In this document: one piece after another, positions 8,155 through 15,859 of the stretch | Numbering within the stretch: position 1 is the first letter of the stretch | How the letters are laid out: each line of letters opens with the position of its first letter | Assembly: GCA_023565505.1 (NCBI GenBank) | Contig: JAIMBI010000021.1 | Span: forward strand, 1 to 63,548 | Reading direction: 5' to 3' | Length of the DNA: 63,548 bases | From: Actinomycetes bacterium | Lineage (GTDB): Bacteria; Bacillota; Sulfobacillia; Sulfobacillales; JAIMBI01 | The notes under the pieces: model-generated | Told to the model about the DNA's origin: nothing | What the model saw: the letters and a program-made list of their open reading frames with translations, nothing else | Database searches by the model: none | Made by a program: the position numbers and the translations under genes

Positions 8155-8562
8155 ATGAACGTCATTCTGGGAATCTTGGCCCTGGCCTTCGTCGGGTGGC
8201 AGGTGGGACCCGCGCTGCGCGCGCGCTGGGTCTCCGCGGCATGGCTGGCCGAGCGTCTGGACCGAGGGGATCCGGTGATCGTGGCGGACATCCGATCCCG
8301 GGAGGACTATGACCGGGGCCACATCCGCCAGGCCGTCTCGGCGCCCCACACCCGCGTCCGCCAGTACGCGGGAATCTGGCCCAAGGACGCCGTCATCGTG
8401 CTTGTCGCCCGCTCCGGTTATCGCGAGGTCCAGGCCTGGCAGTGGCTCCGGCGGAGGGGATTCGCGCGGGTCTACTGCCTCAAGGGCGGGATGATCGGGT
8501 GGGTGCTGGCGCGGCTGGATGCCGCCGAGGCCGCGGGGGCGACCGATGCTGCCGCTGAATGA
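8155..8562 (+). CDS. Membrane-anchored rhodanese-like protein lacking the catalytic cysteine
   Basis: 135 aa. Residues 2-20 form an N-terminal membrane segment (VILGILALAFVGWQVG), then one rhodanese domain: VIVADIRSREDYDRGHIRQAVSAP is the conserved aspartate/arginine strand-loop, and the end GFARVYCLKGGMIGW matches the family C-terminus. In active rhodaneses the loop reads C-R-x-G-x-R. Here it is VARSGYR, with Ala85 in the cysteine position. A sulfurtransferase reaction is therefore unlikely, and a binding or scaffold role is inferred. It overlaps the redox protein downstream by 17 nt, so the two are probably made together. The cytoplasmic orientation of the domain is assumed. Confidence 0.8.
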   Translation: MNVILGILALAFVGWQVGPALRARWVSAAWLAERLDRGDPVIVADIRSREDYDRGHIRQAVSAPHTRVRQYAGIWPKDAVIVLVARSGYREVQAWQWLRRRGFARVYCLKGGMIGWVLARLDAAEAAGATDAAAE

Positions 8563-9172
8563 ACGGGACCGCAAGGTCTTGGGGCGGATGCTGCGGGAGA
8601 TCCGGCGCCCCATCACGCTGACGCTCTGGGGGCCGGACGGCACGGGGGCAGGACAAGCGGCCGAGTTGCTGGCCCCCCTGGCCGCGCTCGGGCCCACGCT
8701 CACGCTCGTGCGCGACCGGACGGCCCATCCGGCGGCGCCCGAAGCCCCCGTCATCACGCTGCACCCCGACGGCGGGGAGGCCCGGGGCTTGGTGTTTGCG
8801 GGCGTACCCGGCGGGTATCTCTTCGCCGGGCTGGTGCAGTTGCTGAGCGACTTCGACACGGCACCTCCCCCGTGGGATCCGGCCGTCCGCCGGCGGCTCC
8901 GTCGTCTCGGGGGATCGTGGTCGCTGGTGGTCTACGTGGCCGCCAACTGCCCGCCCTGCCCGTGGGTCATGCGCCTGGCCCATCGCCTGGCCCTCGCCCG
9001 TCCGGAGCGGTTCTTCGCCCTGGCCGTGGACGCCGGACTCGCCCCGGGGGTGGACGCCGTACCGCTCACGGTGGTCCGGGACGCCCGCACGGACGTGGAA
9101 CGGGGTCGGATGCAGGGCTTCTGGCGCCCCGAGGGCTTGTTGAGCCTCCTCACGCGGCCGGCCCCGGCCTGA
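8546..9172 (+). CDS. Two-domain thioredoxin-fold protein (PDO/glutaredoxin-like)
   Basis: 208 aa that resemble the protein disulfide oxidoreductase family built of two thioredoxin folds. The first fold (about 1-100) ends in GLVFAGVPGGYLFAGLVQLL, very like the family F-x-G-x-P-x-G-x-E-F block, but has no CxxC. The second fold carries VVYVAANCPPCPWVMRLAH with C135-P-P-C138, followed by the cis-proline segment AVPLTVVRD. So only one redox centre is present. ATG 8546 (after GGGGGCGACC) is chosen. Likely role: thiol-disulfide exchange in the cytoplasm, perhaps with the rhodanese-like neighbour. A partner reductase is not in the window. Confidence 0.72.
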   Translation: MLPLNERDRKVLGRMLREIRRPITLTLWGPDGTGAGQAAELLAPLAALGPTLTLVRDRTAHPAAPEAPVITLHPDGGEARGLVFAGVPGGYLFAGLVQLLSDFDTAPPPWDPAVRRRLRRLGGSWSLVVYVAANCPPCPWVMRLAHRLALARPERFFALAVDAGLAPGVDAVPLTVVRDARTDVERGRMQGFWRPEGLLSLLTRPAPA

Positions 9173-9229
9173 CCGGCCGAGACATGCCCCCCGGCGCCGC
9201 GTCATAGGGTGGCTCCGAGGGGGCGAAGC

Positions 9230-9859
9230 ATGGTCAACGCCGTGTGGGTGATCCTCATTGTCGGAGGACTTCTCGCGGCGGCGGCGGGCCATCGGGTGGA
9301 ATCCCTCACGGAGGCGGCCTTGGCCGCGGCCGGCAAGGGCGTGGAGATCGCGTTCGGGTTCGTCGGGATCATGACCCTGTGGCTGGGCATGGCCCGCATC
9401 GCGGAGCGGTCGGGGCTGATGCGGCTGTTGGCCCGGGCCCTCGCCCCGCTGCTGCGCCGGCTCTTCCCGGCGGTTCCCGCGGACCATGCGGCGCTCGGCG
9501 ACATCGCGATGAACCTGGTGGCCAACATGCTCGGGATGGGCAGCGCCGCCACGCCCTTCGGCCTGAAGGCCATGCAGGAGCTGCAGCGGCTCAATCCCGA
9601 TCCCGCCACGGCGTCGCCCGACATCATCACCTTCCTGGCCCTGAACACCGCGGCCCTGAACCTCGTCCCCGCCGCCATCATCGCGCTGCGCGTGGCCAGC
9701 GGGTCCCGCGATCCGACGGCCATCGTCGGCCCCACCGTCGTGGCGACCGCCGCGGCCATGGCGGTGGCGGTCACCGCCGACCGGATCCTGCGGCGCCTGG
9801 CCCCGCCGCGTTCCGGCCCTAACCCCACAGACGGTGGGCCACCACCACGGCGGCGATGA
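9230..9859 (+). CDS. spmA: Spore maturation protein A
   Basis: Integral membrane protein of the nucleoside-transporter-like (Gate) superfamily, needed in Bacillus for spore core dehydration and heat resistance. 209 aa. Recognisable SpmA blocks are GKGVEIAFGFVGIMTLWLGM, ARALAPLLRRLFPAVPADH, GDIAMNLVANMLGMGSAATPFG, and FLALNTAALNLVPAAIIALR. ATG 9230 follows GAGGGGGCGAAGC. Upstream, CATAGGGT (9203-9210) equals the -10 box of the spoIVA sigma-E promoter, but no good -35 lies 14 nt before it. Unusually, spmB is on the opposite strand and the two stop ends overlap by 41 nt. Confidence 0.93.
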   Translation: MVNAVWVILIVGGLLAAAAGHRVESLTEAALAAAGKGVEIAFGFVGIMTLWLGMARIAERSGLMRLLARALAPLLRRLFPAVPADHAALGDIAMNLVANMLGMGSAATPFGLKAMQELQRLNPDPATASPDIITFLALNTAALNLVPAAIIALRVASGSRDPTAIVGPTVVATAAAMAVAVTADRILRRLAPPRSGPNPTDGGPPPRRR

Positions 9860-10361
9860 ACCCCGCGAGGTCGCCCAGCAGGGCGACGGCGAGCGCGTAG
9901 CGGCCGTTGCGGATCCCGACCGAGCCGAGGTAGAGGGTGAGCACGTAGAACGTCGTATCGGTGCTGGACTGCAGGGTGGAGGCGAGCCGGCCGACGAAGG
10001 AATCCGGGCCGTGTTGCTGCAGCAGGCCGGCCGTGATCCCCAGGGAGGCTCCCCCCGACAGCGGGCGCACCAGCATCAGGGGCACGACCGGCGCGGGCAC
10101 GCCCAGGCGCCCGAGGGGACCCGAGAGGCGGGCGATGACCCAGGCCATCGCGCCCGACGTCTCGAACATGCTGAGCGCCACGAGGATCCCCACGATGTAG
10201 GGGATCATCGTGACCGCCATGCGGAACCCTTCTTCCGCGCCCTCGACGAACGTCTCGTACACCGGCAGCCCGCGGATCCACCCGTAGGCGGGGATGACGG
10301 CCAGCAGCAAGGGGATGGACCACACCGTGAGCGCCTCGACCAGACCGGTGAGATGGATCAT
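9819..10361 (-). CDS. spmB: Spore maturation protein B
   Basis: Membrane partner of SpmA, 180 aa, same Gate fold. Family blocks are MIPYIVGILVALSMFETSGA, PVVPLMLVRPLSGGASLGI and LQSSTDTTFYVLTLYLGSVGI. The last is the classical SpmB signature. It reads leftward and converges on spmA with a 41-nt tail-to-tail overlap, whereas in most spore formers spmA and spmB are co-directional. It diverges from ridA. GAGGAGG lies before the start. A CATATGGT sequence (rightward complement at 10409-10416) could be part of a sporulation-type -10, but no matching -35 was seen. Confidence 0.93.
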   Translation of the reverse strand: MIHLTGLVEALTVWSIPLLLAVIPAYGWIRGLPVYETFVEGAEEGFRMAVTMIPYIVGILVALSMFETSGAMAWVIARLSGPLGRLGVPAPVVPLMLVRPLSGGASLGITAGLLQQHGPDSFVGRLASTLQSSTDTTFYVLTLYLGSVGIRNGRYALAVALLGDLAGFIAAVVVAHRLWG

Positions 10362-10448
10362 GACACGCCTCCTCGTCGCCGGCGGGGCGGGCGGCGCCGG
10401 CCGCTAGAACCATATGGCCGGGACGGGGCGGCCAGTCCGGTTTGCTGG

Positions 10449-10478
10449 TTGACCCTCCCAAAGCGGGCGTGATAGGCT
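10449..10478 (+). promoter_or_regulatory. Predicted promoter of ridA-rluB
   Basis: TTGACC (10449-10454), an 18-nt spacer and TAGGCT (10473-10478), the same boxes as the lysA promoter. It stands in the divergent gap between spmB and ridA and could drive ridA, rluB and the nicotinate phosphoribosyltransferase gene. Confidence 0.55.
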
Positions 10479-10555
10479 TCCGGTGATACGGTGCGCCATC
10501 GCACCCGCGCGGCATGGGCGGGGAGCGCGGCGGAGAGCCTAGATGGCGGCGGGAG

Positions 10556-11023
10556 GTGCCCCCAACGGTCTCAAGGAATCTGGTACGGCTGGGTCTCACG
10601 CTGCCGGAGCCGCCGCGGCCGGTTGCCGCGTACGTACCCGCACGCATCCGGGGCGAGTATTGCTGGACGTCGGGGCAGCTGCCCTTCCGCGACGGCCAGC
10701 TCCTGTGGCCCGGCGCCGTCGGCGGGACCGTCGGCGTCGAGCAGGCCCGGGAAGCCGCCCGGCAGGCGGCGCTCAACGCCGTCGCGGCGGCGGCGGCGGT
10801 CGTGGGCGGCGTGGACCATCTGGGCGGCGTCATCAAACTGGTGGGGTACGTCCACTCCGCGCCGGGCTTCTTCGGCCAGCCCGAGGTCGTGAACGGCGCG
10901 TCCGAGCTGATGCTGGCCCTGTTCGAGGAGAACGGGCGCCACGCGCGGTCCGCCGTGGGCGTGGCGGCGCTGCCGCTCAACGCGCCGGTGGAGATCGAGG
11001 TCGTCTTCTGGGTCCAGCGATGA
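10556..11023 (+). CDS. RidA/YjgF-family protein
   Basis: Trimeric small protein; family members hydrolyse reactive enamine/imine intermediates made by PLP enzymes. About 155 aa. VSRNLVRLGLTLPEPPRPVA, YCWTSGQLPFRDG and NAVAAAAAVVGGVDHLGGVIKLVGYV match the longer YjgH-like subgroup. GARSAV-type ending: ARSAVGVAALPLNAPVEIE, with the usual RxAV arginine. The GTG at 10556 gives the family-typical short N-terminus; ATG 10514 would add 14 residues but has no ribosome binding site. Close to this class of protein, members often lack the catalytic arginine of true RidA, so the activity is not certain. Likely co-transcribed with rluB (31 nt later). Confidence 0.82.
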   Translation: MPPTVSRNLVRLGLTLPEPPRPVAAYVPARIRGEYCWTSGQLPFRDGQLLWPGAVGGTVGVEQAREAARQAALNAVAAAAAVVGGVDHLGGVIKLVGYVHSAPGFFGQPEVVNGASELMLALFEENGRHARSAVGVAALPLNAPVEIEVVFWVQR

Positions 11024-11054
11024 GCCGACCGTCCTCAAACCGTCGGGCACGTCC

Positions 11055-11954
11055 ATGAGACAGCGGCTGCAGCGTCTTCTGGCGCAGGCCGGACTGGGGT
11101 CGCGGCGGCAGATGGAGGCGTGGATCCGGGCGGGCCGCGTGGCTGTCAACGGCCGTATGGCGGTGCTCGGCACGCAGGCCGATCCGGCCGTCGACCGGGT
11201 GACCGTCGATGGGCACGCGGTGCCGCTCCCCCGGCCGGCGTTTCGGTATTATCTTCTTTACAAGCCCGAAGGGTACACCACGTCTCTGGCGGATCCCCAC
11301 GCCGAACGTCTCGTGACCGAACTCTTCCCGCGGGACGGGGCCCGCCTCTTCCCCGTCGGACGCCTCGACCGGGACACCTCCGGCGCGCTGTTGCTCACCA
11401 ACGACGGCTGGCTGGCGCATCGGCTGATGCATCCCCGCTTCCGCGTGCCCAAGGTCTACGAGGCGTGGGTGGAGGGACATCCCGGCCCGGAGGCCCTCAA
11501 GCGGCTCCGGCGGGGCGTCACCCTGGCCGAGGGTCCGGCCCGGGCCGAGTCCGTGACGGTGCTGGAGCGGACGCCCGGGTCCGCCCGCGTGCAGCTGGTG
11601 CTGACCGAGGGGCGCAAGCGGGAGGTGCGCCGCCTGCTGCAGATCATCGGCCATCCGGTGCGGCGCCTGGTCCGGACGGCGTACGCGGGGATCACGCTGG
11701 AGGGGCTCGAACCGGGTGCCGTGCGCCCGCTCACCCCCGACGAGGTGGCGGCACTGTATCGCATCGTGGAGGCGGGGCGGGACCCGGGCCGGCCGGCCGG
11801 GTCCGCCCCGCGAGAGGAGAGGGATGGACAACGTGGCAGCCGACGCACGGCCTCCCGCGCTGACCTTGGCCGAGATCAACCGCTGGACGCCGCCCGATCG
11901 CGGCGGCATCCGGTCCGCCACGCCCGAGGAGATTCTCGCCGGCCTGACCGCTGA
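11055..11954 (+). CDS. rluB: Ribosomal large-subunit pseudouridine synthase (RluB/RsuA family)
   Basis: Converts a uridine of 23S rRNA to pseudouridine. Domains: S4 RNA-binding (about 2-60, RLQRLLAQAGLGSRRQMEAWI) and the RsuA-type catalytic domain with YKPEGYTTS and GRLDRDTSGALLLTNDG, where D105 is the catalytic aspartate. KVYEAWVEG and EGRKREVRRLL follow as in the family. The domain is complete by about residue 240. The frame then runs on to a stop at 11954, overlapping the next gene by 131 nt, so the last 44 residues (arginine-rich) are probably read-through into a shared segment and not a domain. Its place before aroH/cmk is conserved in Firmicutes. Confidence 0.9.
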   Translation: MRQRLQRLLAQAGLGSRRQMEAWIRAGRVAVNGRMAVLGTQADPAVDRVTVDGHAVPLPRPAFRYYLLYKPEGYTTSLADPHAERLVTELFPRDGARLFPVGRLDRDTSGALLLTNDGWLAHRLMHPRFRVPKVYEAWVEGHPGPEALKRLRRGVTLAEGPARAESVTVLERTPGSARVQLVLTEGRKREVRRLLQIIGHPVRRLVRTAYAGITLEGLEPGAVRPLTPDEVAALYRIVEAGRDPGRPAGSAPREERDGQRGSRRTASRADLGRDQPLDAARSRRHPVRHARGDSRRPDR

Positions 11955-12897
11955 CGTCTACTTCGTCGGGTCGCTGGAGCTGTTGGACCACCTGGGGCTG
12001 GCGGATACCCCGGTCGTCGCCGAGGTCTTCGCCAACCGGGCGGGACTGCTGGCGGGGGTGGAGGAGGCCCTGGCCCTGCTGAGCCCGCTGGGGGTGGACG
12101 TCGAGGCCCTCGACGAGGGGCAGTGGGTGGAGGCCCGGCAGGTGGTCATGCGGATCACCGGGCCTTACCGCCGGTTCGGAATCTACGAGACGGCCCTCCT
12201 CGGCATCCTGGCGGCGTCGAGCGGATGGGCCACGGCCGCCCGCGAGGCGGTCCTGGCGGCCGACGGCGCGCCGGTCATTTCCTTCGGGGCGCGGCACGTG
12301 CATCCGGCCGTGGCCGCGGTGATGGACCGGGCCGCGCTGGTCGGGGGCGCGCAGGGCGCCTCGAGCATCCTCGGGGCGCGGCAGGCGGGACAGCGGCCGG
12401 CGGGCACCATGCCGCACGCGCTGATGCTGATGGTGGGGGACACGGTGGAGGTGGCGCGGGCGTTCGACCGGCTGATGCCGCCCGACGTGCCGCGTACCGT
12501 CCTGGTCGACACGTTCAAGGACGAGGCCGAGGAGGCGCTGCGGGTGGCGGCGGCCCTGGGCTCGCGGCTGGCGGCCGTGCGCGTGGACACGCCCCGGGAG
12601 CGGGGTGGCGTCACGCCGCACTTGGTCCGCGAGTTGCGCGCGCGCCTGGACCAGGCGGGCTACGGCCACGTCGGGATCTTCGTGTCGGGGGGGCTCACCC
12701 CGGACCGGATCCGGGAGCTGCGCCAGGCGGGCGCCGCCGGTTTCGGGGTCGGGAGCTACATCGCCGGGGCGCCGCCCTTGGACATGACCATGGACGTCAA
12801 GATGGTGGCGGGCCGCCCGGTCGCCAAGCGGGGACGGATCCCGGGACTCACTCCGGCGCCGGGCCTGCGCCGTCGCCTGCCTGCGTCCAGCGGCTGA
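11824..12897 (+). CDS. pncB: Nicotinate phosphoribosyltransferase
   Basis: Forms nicotinate mononucleotide from nicotinate and PRPP (NAD salvage). 357 aa, the short type found in archaea and some Firmicutes. Visible features: TADVYFVGSLELL near the N-terminus, ISFGARHVHPAVAAVMDRAA with the phosphorylatable histidine region, LVDTFKDEAEEAL, and the phosphate-binding end of the barrel FVSGGLTPDRIREL followed by GFGVGSYIAGAP. Start ATG 11824 has an excellent site, GAGAGGAGAGGG. It begins 131 nt inside the rluB frame. Its stop end overlaps the convergent SWIM gene by 50 nt. Confidence 0.88.
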   Translation: MDNVAADARPPALTLAEINRWTPPDRGGIRSATPEEILAGLTADVYFVGSLELLDHLGLADTPVVAEVFANRAGLLAGVEEALALLSPLGVDVEALDEGQWVEARQVVMRITGPYRRFGIYETALLGILAASSGWATAAREAVLAADGAPVISFGARHVHPAVAAVMDRAALVGGAQGASSILGARQAGQRPAGTMPHALMLMVGDTVEVARAFDRLMPPDVPRTVLVDTFKDEAEEALRVAAALGSRLAAVRVDTPRERGGVTPHLVRELRARLDQAGYGHVGIFVSGGLTPDRIRELRQAGAAGFGVGSYIAGAPPLDMTMDVKMVAGRPVAKRGRIPGLTPAPGLRRRLPASSG

Positions 12898-13885
12898 GCC
12901 GCTGGCGCCAGGCGTCCGCCTCGGCCGGCCGCGCGGAGTGGACGCCCGCGCGGGCGAGGCGGAGGGCCTCGTCCGTCCGGCCCTGCCGCCAGAGCCAGTC
13001 GGCCCGCAGGAGGCCCGAGGGGTCGAATGCCCCGAAGGCGGTGAAGAGACGGTCGAGGTCGGCGGCGCGCGCGGGCTCGTCGAGGAGGGCGGCCAGCGCC
13101 AGAAGGAGGGCGCGGCCGCGCAGCCGGGCGGATGGCCGGGGCTCGAGGGCGGCCTCCGCGGCCAGTTGGTAGAGTGTCGCCCAGGCGGCCGCCTCGACCG
13201 CCGGGTGGCGCGCGGCTGGGCTGGCCCACAGCGGGTCGAGCGGGCATTCGGGGACGTCGCGGGCGACCGCCACCCACGCCACCAGCTCGCGGGGATCGGA
13301 GGTGCGGGTCGCCTCGCGCGCCAGGACCGTCCGGAGCCAGTCCACCCAGCGGGGCTCCTCCCACCATGCCGGATGGGCGCTGCGGGCCCAGGTGCGCAGG
13401 GTGGCGTGCCGGGCCCGGGGGCGCAGTCGGGCCAGTTCCCGGGCGGCGGCGTCCAGGGCGGCCCCGACGTCCGCGGGGGGCCGGGCGTACCAGGGAGGCG
13501 TCGCCGGCACACGGTCCCAGGGGAACGGCTGACCGGTCGCCCAGCGCCAGGGGGCGTCGGCGAAGACGGGGTCGGCCGGGTCCGGTGCGAACGGCTGGAA
13601 TCGGTCGGGGTCCCGGGCCCAGATCAACCACAGGGCCGCCACGTGGCCGCAGGGCATGCGACGGTCGCACGTGCAGCCGACTTGCCAGCCTTCGGGCGTC
13701 CAATCACAATGAGGGTAGTAGTGGTCGCCGTAGCCGACGAGACGCGCCGCCAGTGAGGTGCCGCGGCGCAGGCAAGGCCCGATCCGACCCTGGGCATAGT
13801 AGTCTTGGGCCGCTTCCCGCCGGGACGGCGGCAGGACGGCCCACAGATCGGCTTCCGAAAACCGTGGTCCGCCCAGCGCAACCAT
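12848..13885 (-). CDS. SWIM zinc-finger domain protein
   Basis: 345 aa on the minus strand. The SWIM motif CxCx(n)CxH is C71-x-C73 ... C79-x-H81 in GCTCDRRMPCGHVAALW, a zinc-binding element thought to bind DNA or protein. The first 60 residues contain an aromatic stretch (YYAQGRIGPC, YGDHYYPHCDW) usual before SWIM domains. The rest is helical, alanine/arginine-rich and without a recognised domain. In other bacteria such proteins often sit by SNF2-type helicases; none is present here. The ATG is preceded by AAAGGAGCC. It diverges from a small zinc protein only 33 nt away. Function unknown. Confidence 0.8.
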   Translation of the reverse strand: MVALGGPRFSEADLWAVLPPSRREAAQDYYAQGRIGPCLRRGTSLAARLVGYGDHYYPHCDWTPEGWQVGCTCDRRMPCGHVAALWLIWARDPDRFQPFAPDPADPVFADAPWRWATGQPFPWDRVPATPPWYARPPADVGAALDAAARELARLRPRARHATLRTWARSAHPAWWEEPRWVDWLRTVLAREATRTSDPRELVAWVAVARDVPECPLDPLWASPAARHPAVEAAAWATLYQLAAEAALEPRPSARLRGRALLLALAALLDEPARAADLDRLFTAFGAFDPSGLLRADWLWRQGRTDEALRLARAGVHSARPAEADAWRQRLSRWTQAGDGAGPAPE

Positions 13886-13918
13886 GGACAGAGGCTCCTT
13901 TCGTGAGGAGGTGCGGCC

Positions 13919-14077
13919 ATGACCATCCGGTGCACGGTGTGCGGCAAGGCGTTTGCCGTCGCCAAGTGGAACGAGGCGTACGAACGCCTCAGGCAGCACC
14001 AGACGGAGCCGTATGTCTGCGACACCTGTCAGGCGCGCATCCGGCGCGAAGCCCAGGACGAGGCGTTTCCGCGGTAG
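13919..14077 (+). CDS. Small zinc-ribbon protein (YlaI/DUF2197-like)
   Basis: 52 aa with two CxxC knuckles: C5-T-V-C8 near the start (IRCTVCGKAF) and C34-D-T-C37 (YVCDTCQARI), spaced as in the DUF2197/YlaI family of tiny Firmicutes zinc proteins. TGAGGAGGTG precedes the start by a few bases. It sits between the divergent SWIM gene and a strong hairpin. Role unknown; the zinc ribbon is inferred from the cysteines. Confidence 0.75.
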   Translation: MTIRCTVCGKAFAVAKWNEAYERLRQHQTEPYVCDTCQARIRREAQDEAFPR

Positions 14078-14085
14078 ACGTCATT

Positions 14086-14132
14086 ATAGCACGGCCCCGG
14101 GAAGGCTTTCCGCCGTTCCGGGGCCGTGCTAT
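14086..14132 (+). terminator. Strong inverted repeat between the zinc protein and aroH
   Basis: Bases 14086-14100 and 14118-14132 are perfect 15-bp complements (ATAGCACGGCCCCGG and its mirror) around a 17-nt loop. There is no T-run, so it may be a factor-dependent terminator, a bidirectional one, or a protein site. TATGCT (14130-14135), a possible -10 of aroH, lies on its right arm, so folding and promoter use could compete. Confidence 0.6.
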
Positions 14133-14163
14133 GCTGTCAACGACACCGAGGAGGGGATAGCTG

Positions 14164-14532
14164 GTGCGGGGAATCCGCGGCGCCATCACGGTGGATTCCA
14201 ACAGCCGGGAAGCCATCCTGGAGGCCAGTCGCGAACTGCTGCTGGCCATGATCGAGGCGAACCGCCTGGAACCCGAGGAGGTCGTGTCGGTCTTCTTCAG
14301 CCTGACGCCGGATCTCAACGCCGCCTTCCCCGCTCAATCGGCACGGGAACTCGGATGGACCCGCGTCCCGTTGTTCTGCGTCCAGGAGATCCCCGTGCCC
14401 GGGGCCTTGCCCCGGGTGCTCCGCATCCTCATGCATGTGAACCGGGACGTGGGACTGGACGACGTGCGGCACGTCTACCTGCGCGGCGCACGGGCCTTGC
14501 GCGCCGACTTGGCGGAGCCGGGGTGGACATGA
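14164..14532 (+). CDS. aroH: Chorismate mutase, AroH type
   Basis: Rearranges chorismate to prephenate for Phe/Tyr synthesis. 122 aa, trimeric AroH fold. Typical blocks are MRGIRGAITVDSN at the start (R4 and R7 region), VVSVFFSLTPDLNAAFPAQSAR, VPLFCVQEIPVPGALPRVLRILMHV (the catalytic Cys/Glu and the Arg loop), and HVYLRGARALR. The GTG start follows GAGGAGG. It overlaps cmk by 4 nt (ATGA), a linkage seen in many Firmicutes. Confidence 0.93.
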   Translation: MRGIRGAITVDSNSREAILEASRELLLAMIEANRLEPEEVVSVFFSLTPDLNAAFPAQSARELGWTRVPLFCVQEIPVPGALPRVLRILMHVNRDVGLDDVRHVYLRGARALRADLAEPGWT

Positions 14533-15203
14533 GGCGTCCGGTCATCGCCGTCGACGGCCCGGCCGGGGCCGGCAAGAGCACCGTCGCCCGCCGCGTGGCG
14601 CGGGCGCTGGGTTTCCGCTACATCGACACGGGCGCCATGTACCGGGCGGTGGCCCTGAAGGCCCTGACCACCGGGGTGGATCTGCGGAGCGAGGCGGCCG
14701 TGCGCCAGGTGGCGGCGGAGACGGAGGTGGATCTGACCTCCGGTCCGGGGGGCGAGACCCGGGTCTGGCTGGACGGCGTGGACGTGACCGAGGCGCTGCG
14801 GGGGCCGGAGGTAAACGCCAGCGTCTCCGTGGTGGCGGGATTTCCGAGCGTGCGGGCCCTCCTGGTGGAGCGGCAGCGGCGGTTGGCCGCGGACGGCGGC
14901 GTGGTGATGGACGGGCGGGACATCGGTACGGTGGTCCTCCCGTACGCGGACTACAAGTTCTTCCTAACCGCCTCCCTCGAGGCCCGGACGCACCGGCGGC
15001 AGCGCGAGTTGTCGCAGATGGGTTTTGCCGTGGATGCGGGCGCCCTGCGCGAGGAGATCCGGCAGCGCGACGCGCTGGACCAGAACCGGGCGGTCGCGCC
15101 GCTCAGGCGGGCGGAGGATGCGGTGGTCATCGACACGACCGACTTGTCCGTGGACGCCGTGGTCGATCGAATCCTGTCCCTGGTCACCGCGCGGGAGAGC
15201 TGA
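14529..15203 (+). CDS. cmk: Cytidylate kinase
   Basis: Phosphorylates CMP/dCMP with ATP. 224 aa. Walker A GPAGAGKST is at 10-18. FRYIDTGAMYRAVA carries the CMP-binding Asp, MDGRDIGTVVLPYADYKFFL is the second signature, and RRQRELSQMG and EIRQRDALDQNRAVAPL form the lid and Arg cluster. It is coupled to aroH upstream and is followed by plsC after one base (stop 15203, next start 15205). Confidence 0.96.
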   Translation: MRRPVIAVDGPAGAGKSTVARRVARALGFRYIDTGAMYRAVALKALTTGVDLRSEAAVRQVAAETEVDLTSGPGGETRVWLDGVDVTEALRGPEVNASVSVVAGFPSVRALLVERQRRLAADGGVVMDGRDIGTVVLPYADYKFFLTASLEARTHRRQRELSQMGFAVDAGALREEIRQRDALDQNRAVAPLRRAEDAVVIDTTDLSVDAVVDRILSLVTARES

Positions 15204-15204
15204 C

Positions 15205-15801
15205 GTGTACTGCGTGTTCTATTGGTTGGTGCGGGCGTTCTTCCAGGCGGTCTTCCGCGTGGAGATCCGGGGGCTGGAGCACCTCCCCCGGGGGCCGGCC
15301 ATCGTCGCGTGCAACCACATCAGCGGGTTCGACCCGCCGCTCTTGGGCTCCCTCCTGCCGCGGCCGGCGTGGTACATGACCAAGGCCGAGCTGTTTCGCA
15401 TCTGGGGGCTCCGCTGGCTCATCCGGAAGTTGCACGCGTTCCCGGTGCGGCGCGGTCATCCCGACCGCGCGGCTCTCCTGTACTCCCTGCGCATTCTAAA
15501 CGAGGGAGGCGTCCTCATCATCTTTCCGGAAGGACACCGCAGCCCCGACGGCGGGTTGCAGGATCCCCGCCGGGGGACGGCGTTCCTGGCGCAGAAGAGC
15601 GGGGCCCCCGTCGTGCCCGTCGGGTTGGTCGGACCGTACGGCTTCCGCCGGCGGGTGACCTTCCGGATGGGCCCGGCCTTTTACATCGATCCCGGGATGT
15701 CCGTGGACGAGGGCGCGCGGCGCATCATGGCCGCCGTCGCGGAGCAGATCGCCTCCATCCGGGAGGAGAGAGGGCTGGCCGCGTCGGGCGGAAAAGTATA
15801 A
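15205..15801 (+). CDS. plsC: 1-acyl-sn-glycerol-3-phosphate acyltransferase
   Basis: Acylates lysophosphatidate to phosphatidate at the membrane. 198 aa, normal for Firmicutes PlsC. The H(x4)D catalytic motif is in CNHISGFDPPLLG, with FPEGHRSPDG as the acceptor-binding block III and VPVGLVGPYG as block IV. One N-terminal hydrophobic segment may anchor it. The GTG at 15205 begins one base after the cmk stop. ispH, often between plsC and rpsA in relatives, is absent here. Confidence 0.93.
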   Translation: MYCVFYWLVRAFFQAVFRVEIRGLEHLPRGPAIVACNHISGFDPPLLGSLLPRPAWYMTKAELFRIWGLRWLIRKLHAFPVRRGHPDRAALLYSLRILNEGGVLIIFPEGHRSPDGGLQDPRRGTAFLAQKSGAPVVPVGLVGPYGFRRRVTFRMGPAFYIDPGMSVDEGARRIMAAVAEQIASIREERGLAASGGKV

Positions 15802-15804
15802 AAT
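15776..15804 (+). promoter_or_regulatory. Possible promoter and leader hairpin of rpsA
   Basis: TAAAAT at 15799-15804, strikingly AT-rich for this genome, with a weak -35 around 15776. The leader then holds CGGCAG (15811-15816) pairing with CTGCCG (15838-15843). It would allow rpsA to be made separately from cmk-plsC; the -35 is poor. Confidence 0.4.
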
Positions 15805-15859
15805 TGTAGACGGCAGAGTGTCGCACGTCACGCCGCACTGCCGGTTAGGGGGTCGCAGG

